The translations under genes were made by a program, and so were the position numbers. The notes under the pieces are model-generated. The model searched no databases. It was not told the DNA's origin and was given only the letters and a program-made list of their open reading frames with translations. From Cristatella mucedo (taxonomy: Eukaryota > Bryozoa > Phylactolaemata > Cristatellidae): 62,000 nucleotides of DNA. Positions 18,341-28,355 of the stretch are shown piece by piece; position 1 is the first letter of the stretch; every line of letters starts with the position of its first letter. The stretch covers positions 1,317,501-1,379,500 of the forward strand of contig WPIO01000053.1 in NCBI GenBank assembly GCA_009760855.2, given 5' to 3'.

Positions 18341-19439
18341 TGTTATGCTAGGCTGCGGCAGGATGAGCATGTATCCCATAGAGTAGTTATGTTTTGAAAG
18401 TTATGGGTTGGGAGGTCTGCGGTGAGGAGAGTCAATCGAGCGCAGCGAGATCGAGGCTCGAGCCTCGGCCTGCCGCCACGTAACGCTCAAAACCTAACTA
18501 CTCAAGTGCGGGGTACGTATTCTCTCGCTTAGGTATTCTTCTCTAAGCTACTCACTTAGGCTACCTAAGTCTACTGTGGGGAGCGACCCGAATGAGACGA
18601 GGATCCCGAACCGGAGCCTAGACCCCGACTGGAGAACTAGGGCTCCGCTTTCAGCTTAACGGCAGGAATACACAAGCACACAGGCCACCTCCCTCAAGCA
18701 CTCTTGCGGAGGAAACGCGTCTCCACACTTGGGCTCCCTGCGCCTCTAGGGGGAACGGCCCAACTAGAGAAAGAAGCCCGAGCCAACGGAATCTCAATCT
18801 CACACCATACCAACCAGGCTTAGCTCGCACCGGCGACTCCGTATGCCAAGACCACGTGCGAGCGAGCGCTGCACACCCAACACAAGAGAAATGCAAAATG
18901 CCAGCTCGGGCGCGATACGACCGTATTCGGTGGAGTTCGCCGAATCCTCCTAGCGCTGTCTCGTCCTGTCTCGTCAATCGCCGGCGAACGGCCCACCCTC
19001 CTCCCTCTCTTTCAGAGAAATGAGTCCGACGGCGTCGAAGCGCGGAGCCGAACAAAATACAAAGGAGAGAGCGTCGCTCGACTCTTGAATACCTAGCTGA
19101 GACAATGTGGCAAGAGCTTAGTGGTATTGGGCTCGACACTGTGGCCCATTACGGTAAGGAGTTAATACCGTCACTAGGCCACTGGAAGGGCCCCCCTGTC
19201 TAGCTTGAATGCCGAACAGGTTCCAGATGATTCGTTTTGGACAGAGTTATGGCTGAGGTTGACAGGCCAGCCAACGTCAATCAGCAGCTCCCGCGGATAT
19301 CGGACCAATTCTAAAGGCCGAGAACGCTGGTCTCGGAGCTTCGCCCTTAAGCTCTTGCTCTCTAACCGCACTGGCGCTCCTCTCTGTGGCTCAGGACAAC
19401 GAAGTTTCTGGACAACTGCTCCAGGACAACGAAGTTTCT
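18341..19439. other. Unassigned, GC-richer intergenic block
   Basis: Follows the virus-like element. A 489-bp open frame on the minus strand (18651-19139) has no recognisable domain and biased composition, so I do not call it a gene. Just before the LINE tail, CAGGACAACGAAGTTTCT is repeated with a 12-bp gap. Confidence 0.4.
18381..18503. repeat. Imperfect inverted repeat with central palindrome
   Basis: Arms 18381-18405 (GAGTAGTTATGTTTTGAAAG...) and 18479-18503 are imperfect reverse complements. Between them lies a perfect 16-bp palindrome CGAGGCTCGAGCCTCG (18452-18467). Confidence 0.6.
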
Positions 19440-19511
19440 AAAGCGCCTAGAAAGAGATTAAGTTCTCTGAGGGCGCTTTATCAAGTGCAATATTATTATT
19501 ATTATTATTAA
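19440..19511 (+). mobile_element. LINE tail (5'-truncated)
   Basis: AAAGCGCCTAGAAAGAGATT, TTCTCTGAGGGCGCTTTATC, then (ATT)n: only the last part of the main LINE family. Confidence 0.85.
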
Positions 19512-20044
19512 GGCCAGCAAGGCGCTACACATCTCTAGTCCAGTCGAAACCGAATCGACCGACGACGACAAGACCGCGACGCTTTATTGCGAAGCTTGTT
19601 TTTACTGCCGATATCGCAGGCGTGGCCGCGCCCACAACGTCGTTCCACCCCAGCCGACTCCGCCCGGCCAACGGGCGCACTGCTGCCTACCGGATCGTTA
19701 GGCACCGCCTTCGGGTGGTATTAGCTAACTAAGCTCAATTTAATCGCAACGGGTCAGTTGCGGTAGTTAGCCTTGAAGCGAAGCACTTTCTGCTGGTTCA
19801 CCGGCACGAAAGCCATGCCCCTTCCTCTCTCTCCTGCCCCCATCCAGCTCTCCTTCCTTTCTCCTTCCTTTCTCATTTCTTTCTCCTTCCTATCTCTCCG
19901 AGAGCTCCTGAGCTGCTTCCACGACTGCTACTAGATCTGCACGTACGAGAATCTGAACGGCAACTACATCTGCCTGTACGTACGCTTGCCCGCTTGCACT
20001 GCCTGCGTACCGCATACCGATACCGAATACCGCATACCACAATA
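19512..20044. other. Unassigned intergenic
   Basis: No gene is recognised. There is a short CT-rich stretch (19815-19900) and nothing else of note. Confidence 0.4.
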
Positions 20045-20180
20045 CGGCACTTGCATGCTGACCCTGTGCTTGTCATACCTAACCATGTTATCCTCGTGGT
20101 ATTGGTTGTTATAGAGCTTGCTACCGCTAACCATCCGATGGTGCTACCCCTCGCATCAAATCCAAAGTGCCTAGTGTTGT
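20045..20180 (+). mobile_element. LINE 3' UTR fragment, lacking the terminal tail
   Basis: Matches the 3' UTR of the main LINE family (GCATGCTGACC, CTAACCATGTTAT, CGCTAACCAT) and stops after AAAGTGCCTAG, where the galactosyltransferase-downstream repeat begins. Confidence 0.65.
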
Positions 20181-20182
20181 TT

Positions 20183-20345
20183 GTTCGCACAGCAGAGAGC
20201 CAGCCGATGCCCAGCACCGACAGTTTATTACCACGCACGGAGCCGAAGAGCACACGGCTCCCTTCGGCCCCTACTCTCACTCGACTCCCCACTCCTCCAT
20301 TCCTCCAGTCCACCATCTCGCCACCAGCGGGTTAACGGCCTGTGT
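20183..20345 (+). repeat. Third copy of the galactosyltransferase-downstream segment
   Basis: Resembles 26905-27080, which follows the intact gene: AGAGAGCCAGCC, GTTTATT, GCACGGAGCCGAA, CTCACTCGACTCCCC and CACCAGCGGGTTA appear in the same order. No galactosyltransferase coding sequence accompanies it here. Confidence 0.7.
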
Positions 20346-20870
20346 CCATGCCACATCACAGGCACAGCAGAAGAGCCGGCATACACTCGAACTACACGCT
20401 CCCTTGACCTTAAGGTCACAAGTTTCCAGCAGCCACACAAGTGGCTGCAATGTACACGGAAGCAATGAACGAGCATATCTACAAACGATACAAACTAGAC
20501 ACTACACATCCACAGCATAACAGCTAACATCAATAGCTGACCCTACAGGCTACCTGACGCTGTTCGCAGAAGGCGCGCTGGTGCACGGCCTTTCGCGATC
20601 AGCCAGCAACGTGAGCCACCGGCCATCGTCGCCGAGCTGACGTCCACAGCTACCGTTTTGCGGGCCTCAACCGCCGTTGCTTCATCCGCCTCTGCCACCA
20701 CGTCTCCAACATGTGCAGCTGCTTCTCCAGCCTGCACAGCCTCTCAAGCCATCCCAGTCTCTCCGTCCTGTGCAGACTGTTCGGTCTGCACACACACCAG
20801 CCTAGGCCACGTCACACCGGCTGGTCGCAGGCCAACGTCACCGTTATGGCTTGCTCTGCCTCGCATACAA
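20346..20870. other. Unassigned, left flank of GC minisatellite
   Basis: Plus-strand frames are open here and run into the minisatellite, but composition (Ser, Thr, Ala, Pro-rich) and the lack of a domain give no reason to call a gene. Confidence 0.35.
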
Positions 20871-23800
20871 CCGCCGACTCTGTCACGGACGCCACCGACT
20901 CTGTCGAGGACGCCGCCGACTCGGTCACGGCCACTGCCGACTCTGTCGCGGACGCCGCCGACTCTGTCGCGGACGCCGCCGACTCTGTCGTGGACGCCGC
21001 CGACTCTGTCGCGGACGCCGCCGACTCTGTCGCGGACGCCGCCGACTCGGTCGCGGACGCCGCCGACTCGGTCGCGGACGCCGCCGACTCTGCCGCGGAC
21101 GCCGCCGACTCTGCCGCGGACGCCGCCGACTCTGCCGCGGACGCCGCCGACTCTGTCGTGGACCCCGCCGACTCTGTCGCGGACGCCGCCAACTCGGTCG
21201 CGGACGCCGCCAACTCAGCCGCGGACGCCGCCGACTCTGCCGCGGACGCCGCCGACTCTGTCGTGGACCCCGCCGACTCTGTCGCGGACGCCGCCGACTC
21301 GGTCGCGGACGCCGCCAACTCTGCCGCGGACGCCGCCGACTCTGTCGCGGACCCCGCCGACAATGCCGCCGCGGACGCCGCCGACTCTGTCGCGGACGCC
21401 GCCGACTCTGTCGTGGACGCCGCCGACTCTGCCGCGGACGCCGCCGACTCTGTCGCGGACCCCGCCGACAATGCCGCGGACCCCGCCGACAATGCCGCGG
21501 ACGCCGCCGACTCTGTCGCGGACGCCACCGACTCTGTCGCGGACGCCGCCGACTCTGTCGCGGACGCCGCCGACTCTGTCGCGGACCCCGCCGACTCTGT
21601 CGTGGACGCCGCCGACTCTGCCGCGGACGCCGCCGACTCTGTCGCGGACCCCGCCGACAATGCCGCGGACGCCGCCGACTCTGTCGCGGACGCCGCCGAC
21701 TCGGTCGCGGACGCCGCCGACTCTGCCGCGGACGCCGCCGACTCTGTCACGGACCCCGCCGACAATGCCGCAGCGGACGCCGCCGACTCTGTCGCGGACG
21801 CCGCCGACTCCGCCGCGGACGCCGCGGACGCCGCCGACTCCGCCGCGGACGCCGCCGACTAAGTCACGGCCACTGCCGACTCTGCCGAGGACGTCGCCGA
21901 CTCTGTCGCGGACGTCGCCGACTCTGCCGCGGACGCCGCCGAATCTGTCGCGGACGCCGCCGACTCTGTCGCGGACGCCGCCAACTCGGTCGCGGACGCC
22001 GCCGACTCTGCCGCGGACGCCGCCGACTCTGCCGAGGACGTCACCGACTCTGTCGCGGACGCCGCCGACTCTGTCGCGGACGCCGCCGACTCTGTCGCGG
22101 ACGCCGCCGACTCGGTCGCGGACGCCGCCGACTCTGTCGCGGACGCCGCCGACTCTGTCGCGGACGCCGCCGACTCTGCCGCGGACGCCGCCGACTCTGT
22201 CGCGGACCCCGCCGACAATGCCGCCGCGGACGCCGCCGACTCTGTCGCGGGACGCCGCCGACTCTGTCTGGACGCCGCCGACTCTGCCGCGGACGCCGCC
22301 GACTCTGTCGCGGACCCCGCCGACAATGCCGCGGACGCCGCCGACTCTGTCGCGGACGCCGCCGACTCTGTCGCGGACGCCGCCGACTCTGTCGCGGACG
22401 CCGCCGACTCTGTCGCGGACGCCGCCGACTCGGTCGCGGACGCCGCCGACTCTGTCGCGGCCGCCGCCGACTCTGTCGCGGACGCCGCCGACTCTGTCGC
22501 GGACGCCGCCGACTCTGTCGCGGACGCCGCCAACTCTGCCGCGGACGCCGCCGACTCTGTCGCGGACCCCGCCGACAATGCCGCCGCGGACGCCGCCGAC
22601 TCTGTCGCGGACGCCGCCGACTCTGTCGTGGACGCCGCCGACTCTGCCGCGGACGCCCGCCGACTCTGTCGCGGACCCCGCCGACAATGCCGCCGCGGAC
22701 GCCGCCCGACTCTGTCGCGGACGCCGCCCCGACTCTGTCGTGGACCCGCCGCCGACTCTGCCGCGGACGCCGCCGACTCTGTCGCGGACGCCGCCGACTC
22801 TGCCGCGGACGCCGCCGACTCTGTCGCGGACGCCGCCGACTCTGCCGCGGCCGCCGCCGACTCTGTCGCGGACGCCGCCGCCGACTCTGTCGCGGACGCC
22901 GCCGACTCTGTCGCGGACGCCGCCGACTCGGTCGCGGACGCCGCCGACTCTGTCGCGGACGCCGCCGACTCTGTCGCGGACGCCGCCGACTCTGTCGCGG
23001 ACGCCGCCGACTCTGTCGCGGACGCCGCCAACTCTGCCGCCGCCGCGGACGCCGCGACTCTGTCGCGGCCCCGCCGACAATGCCGCCGCGGACGCCGCCG
23101 ACTCTGTCGCGGACGCCGCCGACTCTGTCGTGGACGCCGCCGACTCTGCCGCGGACGCCGCCGACTCTGTCGCGGACCCCGCCGACAATGCCGCCGCGGA
23201 CGCCGCCGACTCTGTCGCGGACGCCGCCGACTCTGTCGTGGACGCCGCCGACTCTGCCGCGGACGCCGCCGACTCTGTCGCGGACCCCGCCGACAATGCC
23301 GCGGACGCCGCCGACTCTGTCGCGGACGCCGCCGACTCTGTCGCGGACGCCGCCGACTCTGTCGCGGACGCCGCCGACTCTGTCGCGGACGCCGCCGACT
23401 CGGTCGCGGACGCCGCCGACTCTGTCGCGGACGCCGCCGACTCTGTCGCGGACGCCGCCGACTCTGTCGCGGACGCCGCCAACTCTGCCGCGGACGCCGC
23501 CGACTCTGTCGCGGACCCCGCCGACAATGCCGCCGCGGACGCCGCCGACTCTGTCGCGGACGCCGCCGACTCTGTCGTGGACGCCGCCGACTCTGCCGCG
23601 GACGCCGCCGACTCTGTCGCGGACCCCGCCGACAATGCCGCGGACGCCGCCGACTCTGTCGCGGACGCCACCGACTCTGTCGCGGACGCCGCCGACTCTG
23701 TCGCGGACGCCGCCGACTCTGTCGCGGACCCCGCCGACTCTGTCGTGGACGCCGCCGACTCTGCCGCGGACGCCGCCGACTCTGTCGCGGACCCCGCCGA

Positions 23801-24566
23801 CAATGCCGCGGACGCCGCCGACTCTGTCGCGGACGCCGCCGACTCGGTCGCGGACGCCGCCGACTCTGCCGCGGACGCCGCCGACTCTGTCACGGACCCC
23901 GCCGACAATGCCGCCGCGGACGCCGCCGACTCTGTCGCGGACGCCGCCGACTCCGCCGCGGACGCCGCCGACTCCGCCGCGGACGCCGCCGACTCCGCCG
24001 CGGACGCCGCCGACTAAGTCACGGCCACTGCCGACTCTGCCGAGGACGTCGCCGACTCTGTCGCGGACGTCGCCGACTCTGTCGCGGACGCCGCCGACTC
24101 TGTCGCGGACGCCGCCGACTCTGTCGCGGACGCCGCCAACTCGGTCGCGGACGCCGCCGACTCTGCCGCGGACGCCGCCGACTCTGTCACGGACCCCGCC
24201 GACTCTGCCGAGGACGTCGCCGACTCTGTCGCGGACGTCGCCGACTCTGTCGCGGACGCCGCCGACTCTGTCGCGGACGCCGCCGACTCTGTCGCGGACG
24301 CCGCCGACTCTGTCGTGGACCCCGCCGACTCTGTCGCGGACGCCGCCGACTCGGTCGCGGACGCCGCCAACTCTGCCGCGGACGCCGCCGACTCTGTCGC
24401 GGACCCCGCCGACAATGCCGCCGCGGACGCCGCCGACTCTGTCGCGGACGCCGCCGACTCCGCCGCGGACGCCGCCGACTCCGCCGCGGACGCCGCCGAC
24501 TCCGCCGCGGACGCCGCCGACTAAGTCACGGCCACTGCCGACTCTGCCGCGGACGCCGCCGACTCA
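20871..24566. repeat. GC-rich minisatellite, 21-bp unit
   Basis: About 175 copies of GCCGCCGACTCTGTCGCGGAC and variants (TCTGCC, TCGGTC, GTGGAC, GACCCCGCCGACAATGCC). The unit is 7 codons and free of stops in most frames on both strands, giving very long open frames: ADSVADA, PPTLSRT and RRLCRGR on plus, and ESAASAT or DRVGGVR on minus. Higher-order structure is clear: a block ending GCCGCCGACTAAGTCACGG occurs at about 21850, 24005 and 24512, and a segment near 21430-21890 is repeated near 23560-24045. Small indels between 22240 and 23060 shift the frame. I treat it as a repeat, not as a protein gene, although a repetitive secreted protein cannot be excluded. Confidence 0.93.
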
Positions 24567-25041
24567 TGCCAGCCCATGACCGGATGTATAAATGGTGTAA
24601 ATGCGTACGACGGGGCATTTCTTTAGATTTCCTTTTTTTTAAAGCTACCTTTCCTTGTCCTTTGCTGTGAGAAGCGCTTTTGGAGACGTTGGCATTTTTT
24701 CTGCAGTAAGTAGGTTTTTGTTTTCGTTGCAAGTGCGTTTTCACGCTGTAGAATCGTTGATTAAACTGACACAATTGAAGTATTTTCCGTGCGTGACTAA
24801 TTATAATACTTACAACGAGTACGACGTACGACGAGGCTGTCCAGTGTTTGCCTGAGATGTATACCTTGCTTGCTATTAACCGATATGTGTTGTCTCTTTC
24901 ATCGATTTGTAAAGCGCCTGATTAGAAATTAAATTCCCTTAAGATATTGAACAAAATGCATTACTTTAACTGTCGTTATTACTTATTGGACAAAAAAGGG
25001 ATGAAGGCACGCACAACAGTTGTTGTCATGTAAAGTCTGGT
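24567..25041. other. Unassigned intergenic
   Basis: No gene is seen. A very diverged LINE-tail-like trace (GTAAAGCGCCTGATTAGAAA) lies at about 24908-24950. Confidence 0.4.
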
Positions 25042-25195
25042 ATGGCGCAGGGGTTCAGGTGCTCGACTTTGACTACCGAGGTCAAGGTCTCACCTACACG
25101 ACCGAGGTCGTGAGGTCGTGAGCTCGAGCCCTGCGACAGACATGGAGAGCTTGAACAGAGGTTAAGTTCTCTTGGGGCACTTTACAAATGAATTG
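25042..25195 (+). mobile_element. SINE 1-related element, divergent copy
   Basis: A tRNA-like head (GGTATGGCGCAGGGGTTC), a partial internal duplication around CGACCGAGGTCGTGAGGTCG, a B-box-like GAGCTCGAGCCCTGC and the tail GGTTAAGTTCTCTTGGGGCA. Confidence 0.65.
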
Positions 25196-25245
25196 GCTTG
25201 TGTGCATCACGTGCATGCACTTCCAAAAGCCTAACTAAGCATAGC

Positions 25246-25298
25246 AAATTTAAAGCGCCTAGAAAGAGATTGAGTTCTCTGGGGGTGCTTTATCAAGT

Positions 25299-25331
<33 letters not shown>
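25246..25331 (+). mobile_element. LINE tail (5'-truncated)
   Basis: TTTAAAGCGCCTAGAAAGAG, TTCTCTGGGGGTGCTTTATC, then about nine ATT units. Confidence 0.85.
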
Positions 25332-25725
25332 GCAACTTCTTCACTGACGCGACTTGGGTCAAGGGCCGGTTCTTTGGCCGGTTTCGCTTATGGAGCAACC
25401 TGGTCCGCAGCTTCAGGAGACGCCGTACTTTGCATGGCCTCTGATTCATCACAGAGCTCGGCTGCTATTCTGGTGGGTGCTGGACCGACTGATCTCGTGC
25501 AGCACTAATGGCCACCGCCGGCTTAGAGCCCGCGCGTCCCTCGCTACTTTCGGCGGACGCCGCGTCCGTTTCGGACACGATGCCGCAGCGATCGGCAAAC
25601 GAGAGAACTCGCAGGCGGTAGACTAGCGCTTCGCGTTCGACTAGATATAGCAACGTTCTCGATCAGACTCGGCTGCAATCGTTGGCGACGAACTTGCACA
25701 CTGTAACCGAGCGACAACGTCAGCT
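25332..25725. other. 5' flank of galactosyltransferase gene 2
   Basis: Presumed promoter and 5' UTR of the plus-strand gene. GC-rich, with no clear TATA box. Confidence 0.35.
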
Positions 25726-26769
25726 ATGGCGTCTAAGAGCGAGCTCGGACGCGCGTGGCTACGTGGGGCTGCACACGTTTCGGTCCAGTTGTTGATTCAG
25801 GCGGCGATCGCCTTAGCGAGAGACGCTCGGCTGTCGGCGCAGTCAGCGAGCGCGCTGAATCGGACGGCGGTCAATCGGACGGAGGTCGGCCGAACGGCGG
25901 TCAATCCTTACCATTTCAAGTACGTGCTCAACAATCCCAACTTGTGCGGTCGCGGCGCCGCCGCAGCCGGGGGCCCGCCTTACATGCTAGTCTGGATACA
26001 CACGGCACCGCAGCACTTCAAAAAGAGACTTCTGATTCGCGAGACGTGGGGCAACCCATCCAACTTTGTGGACGTCAAGGTGAGGACCGTCTTCTTCGTC
26101 GGCGACCCGCGTGACTCGAGTGTGCAGGCACTACTCGCGTTCGAGTTCGAAAAGTACGGCGACATCGTGCAGGAGGACTTTGTCGACTCGTATCGCAATC
26201 TGACGTACAAAGCCATACTGGGCTTGAAGTGGGTCGCCGCGAACTGCGCCGTCGCGGGCATCGTCTTGAAGGCCGACGACGACATGGTCATCGACGTGTT
26301 CCGGCTGGTGCGTCACGTGCAGACGCTGCAGCGGCACGGCGTCGGCTCGGAGCGGACGATCCTGTGCGACTACTGGGTGGGCCGGCCGGTGGCTCGAGAT
26401 CGGTCGTCCAAATGGGCCGTCACGCTCGACGAGTACGCCGACGACACGTATCCGCCCTACTGTCCCGGCCTGGCGCTGCTCATGACGCCCGACCTCGTGC
26501 GCCCTCTGTACCGCGAGTCGCTGCGAACGCCCTACTTCTGGGTCGACGACGTCTACTTCACTGGCCTGCTGCCGCGCCGGCTGCACAACATCACCTACCA
26601 CCGCCTGTCGGCACTCACGTCGTTCGGCGTCGTCACGCCGGACAACTATTTGAGCCTGGAGAGCGACTACATTTTCATTCACGTGCGCAACGACGACCTG
26701 TTCAACTACATCTGGCGCAAGATGGAGGCGCAGCACGGCGCCCCGAAGACCGGGAGGCGCGGCGCCTAG
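25726..26769 (+). CDS. Beta-1,3-galactosyltransferase-like glycosyltransferase (GT31), copy 3
   Basis: Intact intronless frame of 347 residues ending TAG at 26767. The N-terminus has a basic stretch, then a hydrophobic run (about 15-31), consistent with a short type II signal anchor. A low-complexity stem holds NRTAVNRTEVGRTAVN (45-60) with N-x-T sequons. Catalytic-domain landmarks: IRETWGNP (104-111), EDFVDSYRNLTYK (150-162), KADDDM (182-187) as the DDD motif, YPPYCPG (242-248) and VDDVYFTG (273-280). It is the intact parent-like copy of the pseudogene at 8014-8862 and a paralogue of 4201-5148. Predicted Golgi lumenal enzyme transferring a sugar in beta-1,3 linkage; the acceptor is unknown. 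Coding GC is higher than in copy 1. Confidence 0.9.
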   Translation: MASKSELGRAWLRGAAHVSVQLLIQAAIALARDARLSAQSASALNRTAVNRTEVGRTAVNPYHFKYVLNNPNLCGRGAAAAGGPPYMLVWIHTAPQHFKKRLLIRETWGNPSNFVDVKVRTVFFVGDPRDSSVQALLAFEFEKYGDIVQEDFVDSYRNLTYKAILGLKWVAANCAVAGIVLKADDDMVIDVFRLVRHVQTLQRHGVGSERTILCDYWVGRPVARDRSSKWAVTLDEYADDTYPPYCPGLALLMTPDLVRPLYRESLRTPYFWVDDVYFTGLLPRRLHNITYHRLSALTSFGVVTPDNYLSLESDYIFIHVRNDDLFNYIWRKMEAQHGAPKTGRRGA

Positions 26770-28141
26770 GCACGAAGCCGTGCGAAAGCAGGTGCGGGAC
26801 ATGTGGCTATTTTGAGATTATCGAGATTATCTGTCGTTGGATTATGGGTTGTAGTGATTTATGGCAGTGGTATACAAGTAATGTGTAGTTTGGTTCATAC
26901 ATCAGAGAGCCAGCCTATGAACAACGCCAACGGTTTATTTCGCAAGGCACGGAGCCGAAAGACGCACGACTGCCTTCGCCTGCTTCTCACACTCGATTCT
27001 CCTCTCACTCGACTCCCCGGCTGTCCCGTGGCCGACCCCGATGGTGAATCCACTATCTGTTCACCAGCGGGTTATCGGCCTGTGGCAACGCCTCATTAGA
27101 AGCGAACCACAGCTGTGCACAGGCCTCTCTCGGGGACGCTCCCACCAGCTGTTGAGGAAAGGAGCGGCACCAGCTCCCCACGCAATCGAACTACATAACG
27201 GGTGGCAAAGGACCAGGGAGTCAGGTCGAGGACGCCGGGCGGGCAGCCGCGTACTGGCCCGCGGTGGCGTCGGCGAGAATAAACATCTTTGAGCCCGCTT
27301 CGGTGTTCTGTGTGATATCGCATACCTGCCGCTGCGCTGTGTTTCACTTGGTTCCAGTGCCGCCGCCGCCGCATCAGTTAGTGCGAACGCGCTACCGCCG
27401 ATGCCACCGCACGGCCGCTGTAGGCCGGCCGCTCCGTAGGCTCGAGCAAGCAGCTCCAGTCAAGCTGCAGCCGCACTGTGGGCGACGCTGGTCGTGACGT
27501 CAGTCGCGATGAAGCCGAATCGAGAGCCGGCGCATCGCAACGCGGAGACGGACGAGCGATCGGCGCAGCGGGCGGCGGCGGAACTAGGTGGGATGGAGAC
27601 GTAAATGGTCACGTGGTTGCGGCAGCAGCTGGGTGTATCCGACTGCTAAACCCCGGCGAGGCAACGAGCTGGAAACTGCCGCTCTCCGTATCTGATCCTC
27701 ATTTCTTTGCATGACGGGCTGTCGGCTGTGAAAGGCGAACCGTGACCGATTTCGTAGGGACACAGTCGCCGAGCTTGTCGGCCCCGCGAGCGAGTGCTGT
27801 CGCAGTTTCCGCCTTGCTACGGCTTGCTGACGAAATGGCACCGCGACCCGTGCCGCGACGGGTACTCGCGGGGGGGGGGGGTATCGGTCGGAGTCCCCTG
27901 TAAAAGGCGAGTAAGGGGCGTATCCCCGGGTAGCAATAGTGTGGGGTGTGTGTCTCGTCGGTAGGTCAAGCACCAAGGGGCCAGAGGACATCCGCCGAAA
28001 AAGCGCGACCGCAGCCGCCTGACCGGGTGTCAGGCTCGGCCCCTACGTACTAGGCCAGAGGTGGCAGCAGCCACCCCTGTCACCCCTAGGCTTTGCCTGT
28101 GATTGCACTCCGAGCTCCAAATGGATGCGACGCGACGACTT
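26770..28141. other. Region downstream of galactosyltransferase gene 2
   Basis: No gene is recognised. Small frames on both strands have no domains. It holds the arm-2 duplication and, at 26905-27080, the segment also found at 20183-20345. A run of ten G lies near 27871. Confidence 0.5.
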
Positions 28142-28335
28142 ATAATAATAATAATAATATTGCACTTGATAAAGCGCCCTCAGAGAACGTAATCTCTTTC
28201 TAGGCGCTTTACATTTGCTGCAAAGTGATATGCAATAGAATAGTAAGTAAAATCATGCTTGAAAAACAAACAAATTAAATAATATGGTTAGGGTTTACAT
28301 GTACAGGGTCAGCATGCAAATGTGGTTAGTGGCAG
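28142..28335 (-). mobile_element. 5'-truncated LINE copy with 5-bp target duplication
   Basis: Minus-strand 3' end of the main LINE family with an ATT tail, flanked by GACTT at 28137-28141 and 28336-28340. Arm 1 keeps the empty site (GTATCAAGTCGTC at 6005-6017), so this insertion came after the duplication. Confidence 0.85.
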
Positions 28336-28355
28336 GACTTGATACGTATATATGA

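Larger units (their letters stand above)
26030..28354 (+). repeat. Inverted duplication, arm 2
   Basis: Plus-strand counterpart of 5990-8862. It covers the galactosyltransferase from the PQHFKKRL codons onward, resumes at 27285-27330 (GAATAAACATC, TTCGGTGTTCTGTGT), then 27370-27850 and 27895-28141, and ends at about 28354. The 26770-27280 stretch has no equivalent in arm 1. Confidence 0.8.

Noticed and set aside
18341-18420. Galactosyltransferase sequence continuing past the viral element's right end
   Set aside because: No similarity to the N-terminal part of the gene; the split-gene model is not supported.
18651-19139. 162-codon minus-strand frame as a gene
   Set aside because: Arg/Ser/Gly-rich composition, no domain, no conserved partner in the window.
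20658-24579. Very long open frames (over 1000 codons) as protein genes
   Set aside because: They arise because the 21-bp unit lacks stops in most frames; different frames and both strands are equally open and indels shift frames. No domain.
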